This document shows, piece after piece, positions 42,380-51,374 of a stretch of 64,000 bases of DNA; within the stretch, counting starts at the first letter, position 1; every line of letters starts with the position of its first letter. The notes below the pieces were generated by a model. The model was not told the origin of the DNA. It did no database searches and was given only the letters and a program-made list of their open reading frames with translations. The stretch is from JAWWPG01 sp033850885. Its GTDB lineage: Bacteria; Actinomycetota; Actinomycetes; Propionibacteriales; Nocardioidaceae. The position numbers and the translations under genes are program-made. The DNA lies in contig JAWWPG010000037.1 in the NCBI GenBank assembly GCA_033850885.1, positions 158,607-222,606 on the forward strand, written 5' to 3'.

Positions 42380-43369
42380 TCAGGTGGAGGGGGCGAGGTT
42401 GCGGAGCTTCTCGAGAAGTGGGCCGGCCACCTTGTCGAGGAACTCCTGTTGGCTCTCGTCCCCGATCTGCACGAGGGCCACATCGGTGAAACCGGCCTCC
42501 CAGTACGGCGCCACGGACTGCGCCAGCTCGTCGAGATCCGGCCCGCATGCGATGGACTCCGCCACGTCATCCTCACGCACGAACTGCGAGGCCGCCGCGA
42601 AGCCCTTGTCCGTCGGCAGGTCGGAGTTCACGTGCCATCCGCCACCGAACCAGCGGAACAGCTCGTGAGCACGGGTGACGGCCGCCGACTTGTCCGGCCC
42701 CCAGCAGATCGGGAGCTGGCCGATCTTCCGCGAAGCAGGCAAGCCGTCACCACTGCGCGCCTCGTCCCAGCCCGCCACCAGCGAGGGCGTGGGTTCGACA
42801 GCGACCAGGTGGTCGGCCAAGGTGGCGAACCGCTTCACGGAGACGCTCCCGGAGACCGCTACCGCGATCGGCACCGGTTGGTCGGGAACGTCCCACACCT
42901 TCGCCTCGTCCACCCGGAAGTAGTCCCCCTCCCAGGTGAGCGTGTCCCCCTCGCGAAGCTGCCTGATGATCTCGATGGCCTCCTCGAGCATGTCCTGCCG
43001 CACGCCGACGGCCGGCCAGCCCTGGCCGACGACGTGCTCGTTGAGGTTCTCCCCCGACCCCAACCCGAGAGTGAACCGGTCGCCGGAGAGCAGACCGATC
43101 GTGGCTGCCTTCTGGGCCACGACGGCGGGGTGGTAGCGCATGGTGGGACAGGTGACATAGGTCATCAGCCCCACCCGTTCGGTGGCCTGGGCGACCGCGC
43201 CGAGCACACCCCAGGCGTACGGCGCATGCCCCATCGTGTCGAGCCACGGGAAGTAATGGTCGCTGCAGACCTCGAAGTCGAAGCCGGCCCGCTCGGCGGC
43301 GGTCGCATACCGGACCAGCTCGCGCGGCCCGGACTGCTCCGTCATCAGGGTGTAGCCGAAATTGGTCAT
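42380..43369 (-). CDS. F420-dependent LLM-class oxidoreductase
   Basis: A 329-residue TIM-barrel enzyme of the luciferase-like monooxygenase class, close to the F420-dependent glucose-6-phosphate dehydrogenase-like subgroup. ATG 43369 follows GGGGG. Features: FDFEVCSDHYFPWLDTMGHA, VGLMTYVTCPTMRYHPAVVA (with the non-prolyl cis-peptide region) and FTLGLGSGENLNEHV. The substrate is not assigned. Divergent from hen1. Confidence 0.85.
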   Translation of the reverse strand: MTNFGYTLMTEQSGPRELVRYATAAERAGFDFEVCSDHYFPWLDTMGHAPYAWGVLGAVAQATERVGLMTYVTCPTMRYHPAVVAQKAATIGLLSGDRFTLGLGSGENLNEHVVGQGWPAVGVRQDMLEEAIEIIRQLREGDTLTWEGDYFRVDEAKVWDVPDQPVPIAVAVSGSVSVKRFATLADHLVAVEPTPSLVAGWDEARSGDGLPASRKIGQLPICWGPDKSAAVTRAHELFRWFGGGWHVNSDLPTDKGFAAASQFVREDDVAESIACGPDLDELAQSVAPYWEAGFTDVALVQIGDESQQEFLDKVAGPLLEKLRNLAPST

Positions 43370-43447
43370 GACCCCCGCTGTACCCACGTACGACGTCGAC
43401 AACCCGCGCGGACCGGCGACGCCAGCCCAGGCAGCACAATGGATGTC

Positions 43448-44884
43448 GTGCTGCTGACCATCTCGACGACGACGCCTCCTGCAACAGATCTCGGTTACCT
43501 GTTGCACAAGCATCCGGGACGGATGCAGAGGTTCGAGTCGTCAGTGGGTGTCGCCCAGGTGTTCTACCCGCAGGCTTCGGAAGAACGCTGCACGGTCGCG
43601 CTGCTTCTCGAGGTCGACGCGGTTGGCCTGGCTCGCGGAAGGCGCCAGGGCAGCCAGGCCTTCTCGCTTGCGCAGTACGTCAACGACCGGCCCTACGCGG
43701 CATCGTCGCTCCTCTCCGTTGCGATGAACCGGGTCTTCCGTACGGCGATGGCGGGTCGGTGCGACGCTCGACCCGAGCTGGTCGAGAGACCGCTCGCGCT
43801 CGAGATCCGGGTGCCCGCGATGCCCAGCACCGGTGGTTCGGAGCTGATCAGGCTGATGTTCGAGCCACTTGGTTGGCAGGTGTCGGCGCGGGTCGAACCG
43901 CTGGACCTCACGTTCCCCGAGTGGGGCGACAGTCGCTACTTCGACGTGACCTTGTCCGGAACGCTTCCGCTGCACCAGGCACTGTCTCACCTGTCAGTGC
44001 TCCTGCCCTGCCTCGACGGCGGCAAGCACTACTGGGTCTCCGGCGACGAGGTCGACAAGCTGGTTCGCGCCGGTGGGGCCTGGCTGGCTCGCCACCCCGA
44101 ACGCGACCTGATCGTCCGCAGGTCGCTCGCCAACCAGCGCGATCTCGTGCTGACCGCCGTCGGCAGGCTCGCCGAAGCCGACGACGTACTTCCTGAGACC
44201 CTCGACGACGCGGTTCCCGACACCTCGACTGGTGAGACCGTGGACCCGGCGGGTACCACGAAGGCCCTTGCACAGGAGAGAATCACGGCCGTGCTGAAGG
44301 CCCTGGAGTCGGTGGACGCGCACCGGGTCGTCGACATGGGATGTGGCGAGGGAAGGCTGCTCCGCGAGCTGCTGCAGAACACGACGTACACCGAGGTGCT
44401 CGGCGCCGACGTCTCCCCACGCGCCCTTGACGTCGCCTCGCGACGGCTCGGTGTCGACCGGATGCCCGACAGCCAGCGGGCCCGGCTTCGGCTGCTGCAG
44501 TCGTCGCTCGTGTACGGCGACCGGCGGCTGGTCGGCCTCGACGCGATGGTGCTTCAGGAGGTGGTCGAGCACGTCGACCCGGATCGGCTGCCGAGCCTCG
44601 AACGGAGCGTCTTCGAGGTCGCCCGACCGGGCGCAGTCGTCGTCACGACGCCAAACGCCGAGTACAACGTGCGCTTCGGCGGACTGCCGGCAGGCACGAT
44701 GCGGCACCACGACCATCGCTTCGAATGGAGCCGAGCCGAGTTTGCCGCTTGGTCGTCTCGGGTGGCCGCCAGCCACGGCTACCTCGTCGAGGTGCTCCCT
44801 GTCGGCGAGGTGGATGCCGAGGTCGGACCGCCAACCCAGCTCGCGATCTTCCGGCGGTCGGAGACCACGAGGAGGGCCTCATGA
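43448..44884 (+). CDS. hen1: bacterial Hen1 3'-terminal RNA ribose 2'-O-methyltransferase
   Basis: A 478-residue enzyme that methylates the 2'-OH of the 3'-terminal ribose during RNA repair, marking repaired RNA. GTG 43448 gives the family's typical N-terminus (LLTISTTTPPATDLGYLLHK). CACAAT at 43435-43440, seven bases upstream, suggests a leaderless mRNA. In-frame ATG 43439 is the alternative. The N-terminal Pnkp-interacting domain is followed by the methyltransferase: VVDMGCGEGRLLREL (SAM), LGADVSP, metal-binding EVVEHVDPDRL and MRHHDHRFEWSRAEF. The stop overlaps the pnkp start by four bases. Confidence 0.93.
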   Translation: MLLTISTTTPPATDLGYLLHKHPGRMQRFESSVGVAQVFYPQASEERCTVALLLEVDAVGLARGRRQGSQAFSLAQYVNDRPYAASSLLSVAMNRVFRTAMAGRCDARPELVERPLALEIRVPAMPSTGGSELIRLMFEPLGWQVSARVEPLDLTFPEWGDSRYFDVTLSGTLPLHQALSHLSVLLPCLDGGKHYWVSGDEVDKLVRAGGAWLARHPERDLIVRRSLANQRDLVLTAVGRLAEADDVLPETLDDAVPDTSTGETVDPAGTTKALAQERITAVLKALESVDAHRVVDMGCGEGRLLRELLQNTTYTEVLGADVSPRALDVASRRLGVDRMPDSQRARLRLLQSSLVYGDRRLVGLDAMVLQEVVEHVDPDRLPSLERSVFEVARPGAVVVTTPNAEYNVRFGGLPAGTMRHHDHRFEWSRAEFAAWSSRVAASHGYLVEVLPVGEVDAEVGPPTQLAIFRRSETTRRAS

Positions 44885-47517
44885 CCGCCTCCGCGCTCGC
44901 TGACGACTCGGCGCCCCAGCGGCGTACGCTCGCGATCCCCGAGCTCTCGCTGGTGGCCCTCGTCGGAGTCAGCGGATCAGGCAAGTCGACGTTCGCCGCC
45001 AGGCACTTCGGTCGCTACGAGGTCATCTCGAGCGACTTCTGCCGCGGGCTGGTCTCAGACGACGAGAACGACCAGGCTGCGACGAGCGACGCGTTCGACG
45101 TCCTGGAGTACATCGCCGGCAAGCGGCTGGCTGCGGGCCGGCTCACCGTTGTCGACGCCACGAACGTGCAGCCGGACGCCCGGCGGTCCCTGGTCTCGCT
45201 GGCTCGGGAGCACGACGTGCTGCCCGTGGCGATCGTGCTGGACCTGCCAGCAGAGCTTTGCATCGCGCGCAACGCCGGCCGCGCCGAGCGTTCGTTCGGG
45301 GCCGACGTCATACGGCGGCAGCGGGACCAGCTGCGCAGGGGCCTGCGGGGCCTCGCCCGTGAGGGATTCCGCAAGGTACACGTCCTCCGGTCGGTCGAGG
45401 AGGTCGATACGGCCGTTATCGTGCGTGAGAAGCTGCTCAACGACTTCCGCGACCGTCGCGGGCCTTTCGACGTGATCGGGGACGTCCACGGCTGCCGGGC
45501 CGAGCTCGAGCGGCTGTTGGAAGACCTCGGCTACCACCTCGACCGGGACTCCACCGGCCGGCCGGTCGACGCCGGCCATCCGGCCGGGCGCACTGCGGTG
45601 TTCGTCGGCGACCTGGTCGACCGCGGGCCCGACTCTCCCGGCGTCCTCCGCCTGGTGATGGGGATGGTTTCGGGCGGCCATGCCCTCGCCGTCCCGGGCA
45701 ACCACGAGAACAAGCTGGTCCGCGCGCTCGATGGCGCAGACGTCAAGGTCTCGCACGGCCTAGAGGAGACGCTCGCCCAGCTGGGCGAGGAGTCCTCCGA
45801 GTTCCGGTCCCAGGTGCGGCAGTTCTGCTACGACCTGGTCTCGCACCTGGTGCTCGACGACGGCCGCCTCGTCGTCGCCCACGCCGGCCTGAAGGAGGCC
45901 TACCAGGGCCGGGCGTCGGGACGCGTGCGCAGCTTCGCCCTGTACGGCGACACGACCGGCGAGACCGACGAGTTCGGGCTGCCCGTCCGCCTGCCGTGGG
46001 CCAACGACTACCGCGGCTCGGCGATGGTCCTCTACGGGCACACCCCGACCCCTGATGCGGTGTGGGTGAACAACACGATGTGCCTCGACACGGGGTGCGT
46101 GTTCGGCGGGCGGCTGACCGCGCTCCGCTATCCCGAGAAGGAGCTCGTCGCGGTCGCAGCCGAGCGCGTCTGGTACGAGCCGGCGAGGCCGTTCCCGGTG
46201 GCGGCCGGTGGGGATGACTCCGAGGCGGCTGCTGCCAGCGGGTCGCAGGCTGAGACGACGGCGGCCGGTCGGGCGGCCGACGAGCTCCAGATCACCGACG
46301 TCCTCGGCAGGCGGGGGATCGAGACCAGCCAGCACGGAAGGGTGACCGTGCGCGAGGAGAATGCGGCCGGGGCGCTCGAGGTGATGAGCAGGTTCGCCCT
46401 CCACCCCCGCTGGCTGCCGTACCTGCCCCCCACGATGGCGCCGGTGGCGACCTCCAATCGTGCCGACATGCTGGAACACCCTGCCGAGGCTTTCTCCGAA
46501 TACCGCTCGGCCGGCGTGGTCGACCTGGTCTGCGAGGAGAAGCACATGGGCTCGCGGGCCGTCGTGGTGCTGTGTCGCGACGATGCCGTCGCGGCGGCCG
46601 AGTTCGGCGCACCGCCGGGTGAGTCGGGTGCCGTCTACACCAGGACCGGAAGGTCCTTCTTCCGCGCGGAGACCACCGAGATGCTACTCGCCGGGCTGCG
46701 GGACGCCGTTACGGCGGCGGGTCTGTGGAGCGAGCTCGATACGACGTGGCTGGTGCTCGACTCCGAGCTCTTGCCGTGGTCGCTGAAGGCGGAGCGCCTG
46801 CTGCGGGAGCAGTACGCAGCGGTCGGAGCCGCCGCGAGGGCGTCGTTACCGGTCGCCATGGCCGTCCTGGGGGAGGCCGCGACGGCGGGACTCGACGTGG
46901 CGGACCTGCGCTCGCGTACGGCATCCCGCGAAGCCAACGCCGAGGCGTTCACGGCCGCCTACCGCAGGTACTGCTGGCCGACCCACGGTCTGGACGGGGT
47001 CAGCATCGCGCCGTTCCAGGTCCTGGCGACGCGCGGTCGGACGTACCACGACCGCGACCACTGCTGGCACCTGGCGGTGGCCTCCCGTCTCGTCGAGGCC
47101 GCTCCGGACCTGGTCCGGCCGACGAGGCACCTCGTCGTCGACGGGTCGTCTGAGGAGTCCACCGCTGCCGGGATCGGCTGGTGGGAGGACCTCACCGGTG
47201 GCGGCGGGGAGGGCATGGTCGTGAAGCCGCTCGGCAACCTCACCCGGGGTAGGCGTGGCCTCGTCCAGCCCGGCATCAAGGTGCGCGGCAAGGAGTACCT
47301 GCGGATCATCTACGGCCCCGACTACACGGAGCTCGGAAACCTCGAGCGGCTCCGGGACCGGAATCTGGGTCACAAGCGCTCGCTCGCTCTCCGGGAGTAC
47401 GCCCTCGGTCTGGAGTCCCTCGAGCGGCTGGCACGCGGCGAGCCGCTGTGGCGGGTACACGAGGCGGTCTTCGGCGTGCTCGCCCTGGAGTCGGAGCCCG
47501 TCGACCCGCGCCTGTAG
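44881..47517 (+). CDS. pnkp: polynucleotide kinase-phosphatase-ligase Pnkp
   Basis: An 878-residue RNA end-healing and sealing enzyme. Kinase: P-loop G29-T37 (VGVSGSGKST, K35). Phosphatase: GDVHGCRAELERLL, GDLVDRGPDS and GNHEN, the metallophosphoesterase motifs. Adenylyltransferase/ligase: K554 in CEEKHMGSRAVVVL, with EGMVVKPL and IKVRGKEYLRIIYG as later motifs. With Hen1 it repairs ribotoxin-cut RNA, such as tRNA cleaved in the anticodon loop. Full length for the family. A strong hairpin begins at its stop codon. Confidence 0.95.
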   Translation: MTASALADDSAPQRRTLAIPELSLVALVGVSGSGKSTFAARHFGRYEVISSDFCRGLVSDDENDQAATSDAFDVLEYIAGKRLAAGRLTVVDATNVQPDARRSLVSLAREHDVLPVAIVLDLPAELCIARNAGRAERSFGADVIRRQRDQLRRGLRGLAREGFRKVHVLRSVEEVDTAVIVREKLLNDFRDRRGPFDVIGDVHGCRAELERLLEDLGYHLDRDSTGRPVDAGHPAGRTAVFVGDLVDRGPDSPGVLRLVMGMVSGGHALAVPGNHENKLVRALDGADVKVSHGLEETLAQLGEESSEFRSQVRQFCYDLVSHLVLDDGRLVVAHAGLKEAYQGRASGRVRSFALYGDTTGETDEFGLPVRLPWANDYRGSAMVLYGHTPTPDAVWVNNTMCLDTGCVFGGRLTALRYPEKELVAVAAERVWYEPARPFPVAAGGDDSEAAAASGSQAETTAAGRAADELQITDVLGRRGIETSQHGRVTVREENAAGALEVMSRFALHPRWLPYLPPTMAPVATSNRADMLEHPAEAFSEYRSAGVVDLVCEEKHMGSRAVVVLCRDDAVAAAEFGAPPGESGAVYTRTGRSFFRAETTEMLLAGLRDAVTAAGLWSELDTTWLVLDSELLPWSLKAERLLREQYAAVGAAARASLPVAMAVLGEAATAGLDVADLRSRTASREANAEAFTAAYRRYCWPTHGLDGVSIAPFQVLATRGRTYHDRDHCWHLAVASRLVEAAPDLVRPTRHLVVDGSSEESTAAGIGWWEDLTGGGGEGMVVKPLGNLTRGRRGLVQPGIKVRGKEYLRIIYGPDYTELGNLERLRDRNLGHKRSLALREYALGLESLERLARGEPLWRVHEAVFGVLALESEPVDPRL

Positions 47518-47535
47518 CCGGCCGGGTGGCCGGCT
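47516..47535 (+). terminator. hairpin terminator of hen1-pnkp
   Basis: AGCCGGCC-GGGT-GGCCGGCT, an 8-bp perfect GC-rich stem with a 4-nt loop, overlapping the last two bases of the pnkp TAG. No T run follows, as is common in high-GC actinobacteria. Confidence 0.6.
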
Positions 47536-47574
47536 TCGGATACTCTCGTGGAGACGTGGGCCGGGTGTAGTGGC

Positions 47575-47604
47575 CGGTGACGGGTGAGTCGGTCGGCGTC
47601 ACCG
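47575..47604. promoter_or_regulatory. inverted repeat abutting the ribosome site of the carboxylase operon
   Basis: CGGTGACG (47575-47582) and CGTCACCG (47597-47604) are perfect reverse complements around 14 nt, ending directly at GAGGAGG, the ribosome site for the gene at 47615. It could be a repressor operator or a hairpin limiting translation. A -10-like GATACT lies at 47539-47544. Confidence 0.45.
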
Positions 47605-47614
47605 AGGAGGGCAC

Positions 47615-49237
47615 GTGTCTGATCGGCAGGTTGCGGATCCATCCGCCGATCCCGCGGTCGACGCCTGGCAGGGCGCGGGGACTTCCCCATCCCTCCGTCA
47701 GCTCGTCGACGAGCTTCGAGAACGGCTGGCCGTCGTACGCCTTGGTGGGACAGACGCCGCCCGGGCCAAGCACGTGGACCGCGGAAAGCTGTTGGTTCGC
47801 GACCGGGTCGACCGGCTGCTCGATCCCGGCTCCCCGTTCCTCGAGCTGTCACCTCTCGCCGCCACCGGGATGTACGACGACGCCGTGCCGAGTGCCGGCA
47901 TCGTGACCGGCGTCGGTCGGGTGAGTGGGCGCGAGTGCGTGGTGGTGGCCAACGACGCCACCGTCAAGGGCGGCACGTACTACCCGATGACTGTGAAGAA
48001 ACACCTGCGCGCGCAGGAGGTTGCCCGGGCCAACCGGCTGCCCTGCCTGTATCTCGTGGACTCCGGCGGCGCCTTCCTGCCGATGCAGGACGAGGTGTTC
48101 CCCGACCGCGACCATTTCGGTCGCATCTTCTTCAACCAGGCGACGCTGTCGGCGCAGGGAGTCCCGCAGATCGCCGCGGTGATGGGCTCCTGCACGGCCG
48201 GCGGGGCCTATGTGCCGGCCATGTCCGACGAGAGCGTCATCGTCCGCAACGAGGGCACCATCTTCCTCGGGGGACCGCCGCTCGTGAAGGCGGCGACGGG
48301 TGAGGTGGTGACCGCCGAGGATCTCGGCGGCGGCGACGTGCACGCCCGGGTCTCCGGCGTGGTGGACCATCTGGCGGCCGACGACTCCGAGGCGCTGGCG
48401 ATCCTGCGGTCCATCGTGGGCACGCTCGAGCGCCGTACCCCGCCGTCCCTCGCCCAGCATGAGCCCGCCGACCCCGTCGAGGATCCCAAGACCCTTTACG
48501 ACGTGGTGCCGGTCGACACCCGCACGCCCTACGACGTGCGGGAGGTCATCCGCCGCGTCGTCGACTCCTCACGGCTGCACGAGTTCAAGGCGCTCTACGG
48601 GGAGACGCTCGTGTGCGGGTTCGCCCGGATCTGGGGCTACCCGGTCGGCATCCTCGCCAACAACGGCATCCTGTTCAGTGAGTCGAGCCTCAAGGGGGCG
48701 CACTTCATCGAGCTCTGCAACCAGCGCGGCATCCCGCTCGTCTTCCTGCAGAACATCACGGGGTTCATGGTCGGGCGCAAGTACGAGGCTGGCGGGATCG
48801 CGAAGGACGGCGCGAAGCTCGTGACGGCGGTGGCCTGCTCCGTCGTACCGAAGTTCACGGTCGTCATCGGCGGGTCGTTCGGGGCTGGGAACTACGGGAT
48901 GTGCGGTCGCGCCTACGACCCCAGGTTCCTGTGGATGTGGCCGAACGCGCGGATATCCGTGATGGGCGGGGAGCAGGCGGCCTCGGTGCTCGCGACCGTG
49001 CGTCGCGACGGCGTCGAGACGCGCGGCGGCGCCTGGTCGGCCGCCGAGGAGGAGGAGTTCAAGCAGCCGATCCGCGACCAGTACGAGCACCAGGGGTCGC
49101 CGTACTACTCGACGGCCCGGCTATGGGACGACGGCATCATCGACCCCGTGGACACTCGGCGCGTCCTGGGCATGGGACTCGCAGCGGCGGCGAACGCCCC
49201 CGTTCCCGAGCCACGCTTCGGCGTCTTCCGGATGTGA
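47615..49237 (+). CDS. acyl-CoA carboxylase beta subunit, methylcrotonyl-CoA carboxylase type
   Basis: A 540-residue carboxyltransferase. GTG 47615 has GAGGAGG upstream. Crotonase-fold carboxyltransferase motifs: VDSGGAFLPMQDEVFPDRDH, MGSCTAGGAYVPAMSDE (acyl-CoA oxyanion) and GGSFGAGNYGMCGRAYDPRF (biotin site). The QNITGFMVGRKYEAGGIAK segment is characteristic of MCC and geranyl-CoA carboxylase beta subunits rather than propionyl-CoA carboxylase. With the biotin carboxylase and HMG-CoA lyase downstream it fits leucine degradation. Confidence 0.88.
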   Translation: MSDRQVADPSADPAVDAWQGAGTSPSLRQLVDELRERLAVVRLGGTDAARAKHVDRGKLLVRDRVDRLLDPGSPFLELSPLAATGMYDDAVPSAGIVTGVGRVSGRECVVVANDATVKGGTYYPMTVKKHLRAQEVARANRLPCLYLVDSGGAFLPMQDEVFPDRDHFGRIFFNQATLSAQGVPQIAAVMGSCTAGGAYVPAMSDESVIVRNEGTIFLGGPPLVKAATGEVVTAEDLGGGDVHARVSGVVDHLAADDSEALAILRSIVGTLERRTPPSLAQHEPADPVEDPKTLYDVVPVDTRTPYDVREVIRRVVDSSRLHEFKALYGETLVCGFARIWGYPVGILANNGILFSESSLKGAHFIELCNQRGIPLVFLQNITGFMVGRKYEAGGIAKDGAKLVTAVACSVVPKFTVVIGGSFGAGNYGMCGRAYDPRFLWMWPNARISVMGGEQAASVLATVRRDGVETRGGAWSAAEEEEFKQPIRDQYEHQGSPYYSTARLWDDGIIDPVDTRRVLGMGLAAAANAPVPEPRFGVFRM

Positions 49238-49279
49238 CCGCGATGTCCCTGGCATCGGCGTTTCCCACCTCCCCCGCCC

Positions 49280-49410
49280 GCGTTTGCCTGGCATGCCAGG
49301 CTCTCCCCACACCCCCCGCCGGCGTTTGCCTGGCACGCCAGGCAAACGCACTGTTTGCCACTCAGGCCTGCCTGGCAAACGATGGAGGTGCCTGGCATGC
49401 CAGGCAAACC
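49280..49410. repeat. cluster of four related palindromes around TTTGCCTGGC
   Basis: Four inverted repeats in 130 nt. A 16-bp perfect palindrome, GCCTGGCATGCCAGGC, is at 49286-49301. 13-nt arms GCGTTTGCCTGGC and GCCAGGCAAACGC around AC are at 49322-49349. GTTTGCCA and TGGCAAAC around 12 nt are at 49353-49380. An 18-bp palindrome is at 49389-49406. They fill the space between the carboxylase beta and alpha genes and end just before the alpha-subunit ribosome site. Confidence 0.8.
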
Positions 49411-49421
49411 CGGAGGGCATG

Positions 49422-51374
49422 GTGAGCAGGTTCGGGACCGTGCTGGTGGCGAACCGTGGCGAGATCGCGCTGAGAGTGATCCGTGCCGCGGCGCAGCAGG
49501 GGCTGACGAGCGTCGCCGTCTACAGCGACGCCGACAGCGAGTCCGCCCACGTGCGGGAAGCCGATGTCGCCGTGCGGATCGGGCCGGCGCCGGCGGTGGA
49601 CTCCTACCTGTCCATCCCGGCTCTGCTGGCCGCGGCCCGGCGGTCCGGCGCCGAGGCCGTCCACCCCGGCTACGGTTTCCTGTCCGAACGGGCCGCGTTC
49701 GCGCAGGCGGTGGCCGACGCCGGCCTGGTGTTCGTCGGACCGCCGGCCGGCGTGATCGACATGATGGGCCGCAAGGACCGGGCCCGCGACATCGCGGTGG
49801 CGGCCGGGGTGCCCGTCGTACCTGCTGCCGACTCGACTGCGGCAGACCTGGCCGCGGTTGCCGAGCAGGTCGGCTTTCCGTTGCTCGTCAAGGCGGCTGC
49901 CGGTGGTGGCGGCAAGGGGATGCGCGTGGTACGCACGGCGGCGGAGCTGCCCGAGGCTGTGGCCGCGGCCAGCCGGGAGGCGGCGTCCGCGTTCGGCGAC
50001 GACACGATGTTGTTCGAGCGATACGTCGAGCACGGGCGCCACATCGAGGTCCAGATCCTCGCCGACGAGCACGGCCACGTGCTGCACCTCTACGAACGCG
50101 ACTGCTCGGTTCAGCGCCGCCACCAGAAGGTGCTCGAGGAGGCGCCCGCGGTGGTGGTCAGCCCCGCCGTCCGCGACCTCGTGACGTCGGCTGCGGTGGC
50201 GCTGGCGCGTGAGGTCGGCTATCTCAACGCGGGCACCGTCGAGTTCCTCGTCGCGGGTGACGACGCGTTCTTCCTCGAGATGAACACCCGGCTCCAGGTC
50301 GAGCACCCGGTGACGGAGATGGTCACCGGGCTGGACCTGGTCGCATTGCAGTTCGCCGTGGCGCAGGGCGAGTCGCTGCCGTTCACCCAGGCCGACGTGA
50401 CGGCTCGCGGGCATGCGATCGAGGCCCGCGTGTACGCGGAGGACCCGTACCACGGCTTCCTGCCGCAGGCCGGTCTGGCGGAGATCGTCCGTTGGCCCGA
50501 GCGGGCCCGCGTCGACGCGTGGCTCGAGAGCGGTCAGCGCGTGGGTACGTCGTACGATCCGCTGCTCGGGAAGGTGATCGCATCGGGGACGACGCGCGAG
50601 GCGGCGCGGAAGGCCCTGGTCGCCGCGCTCGACGACACCGCGATCCTCGGCCTGGTCAGCAACGTGGGGTTCCTGCGCCAGCTCGTCGCATCGGACGCCT
50701 ACCGCGACAGCGAGATCGACACCGGCTGGCTCGACAGCCACCCCGACGAGTTCCGGCTGTCGACGCCGGTGCCCGCCTGGTGCCTGGCGGCGTGGTCGCT
50801 GGCGGCGACGCGCGGCGGAGAGCCGGCGCAGCCGTTCGGCATCGGGGACGGTTGGCGGCTCGGCGCCCAGCCGGCCGCCGTACCGATCGAGCTCACCTCT
50901 CCGGAGGGGGACACCAGGCTGCTGCACGTCGACCTCACCGCCGGTCTGGTCCGTGGTCCGCTCTCCTTGCGTGAGGTCAAGGCCCTGGGAGAGGTGGACG
51001 GCATGGTCAGGCTGCAGATCGACTCGGACGTGCATGAAGGCAGGGTGCTGCTGCACCCGCACGACGTCCTCGTCGCCTACCAGGGGCAGACCTACGCTTT
51101 CACCCGCCCGGACGCGTTCGGCCCGGGCCGGTCCGCGGCCACCGCGTCCGGCTCGGTCACCGCACCGATGCCGGGGACCCTGCTCGCGGTCAATGTCTCG
51201 CCGGGGACCGGCGTGATCGAAGGCGAGTCGCTGGGCGTCATGGAGGCGATGAAGATGGAGCTGGCTCTGAAAGCCCCGTTCGATGGGACCGTGGCCGAGG
51301 TCGACGTCAAGGCGGGCGACCAGGTCGACCTGGGCGCCCGGCTGTTCCTCGTCACACCCGAGGAGACCCCGTGA
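49422..51374 (+). CDS. acyl-CoA carboxylase alpha subunit (biotin carboxylase-BCCP)
   Basis: A 650-residue two-domain subunit. GTG 49422 lies five bases after GGAGG. ATG 49419 is the alternative. The biotin carboxylase domain (residues 1-450) has VLVANRGEIALRVIRAA, the ATP lobe KAAAGGGGKGMRVV and the active-site region FLEMNTRLQVEHPVTEMVTG. The C-terminal biotinyl domain carries K611 in EAMKMEL. A linker of about 130 residues matches MCC-type alpha subunits. It is separated from the beta gene by the palindrome cluster and overlaps the lyase gene by four bases. Confidence 0.9.
   Translation: MSRFGTVLVANRGEIALRVIRAAAQQGLTSVAVYSDADSESAHVREADVAVRIGPAPAVDSYLSIPALLAAARRSGAEAVHPGYGFLSERAAFAQAVADAGLVFVGPPAGVIDMMGRKDRARDIAVAAGVPVVPAADSTAADLAAVAEQVGFPLLVKAAAGGGGKGMRVVRTAAELPEAVAAASREAASAFGDDTMLFERYVEHGRHIEVQILADEHGHVLHLYERDCSVQRRHQKVLEEAPAVVVSPAVRDLVTSAAVALAREVGYLNAGTVEFLVAGDDAFFLEMNTRLQVEHPVTEMVTGLDLVALQFAVAQGESLPFTQADVTARGHAIEARVYAEDPYHGFLPQAGLAEIVRWPERARVDAWLESGQRVGTSYDPLLGKVIASGTTREAARKALVAALDDTAILGLVSNVGFLRQLVASDAYRDSEIDTGWLDSHPDEFRLSTPVPAWCLAAWSLAATRGGEPAQPFGIGDGWRLGAQPAAVPIELTSPEGDTRLLHVDLTAGLVRGPLSLREVKALGEVDGMVRLQIDSDVHEGRVLLHPHDVLVAYQGQTYAFTRPDAFGPGRSAATASGSVTAPMPGTLLAVNVSPGTGVIEGESLGVMEAMKMELALKAPFDGTVAEVDVKAGDQVDLGARLFLVTPEETP

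Noticed and set aside
42056..43447. Extension of the hen1 frame upstream through tRNA-Leu
   Set aside because: It would run through a tRNA and antisense to the LLM oxidoreductase. GTG 43448 matches the Hen1 N-terminus.
49280..49410. CRISPR array
   Set aside because: The units are individually palindromic, differ in length and spacing, and have no unique spacers of constant size or cas genes nearby.
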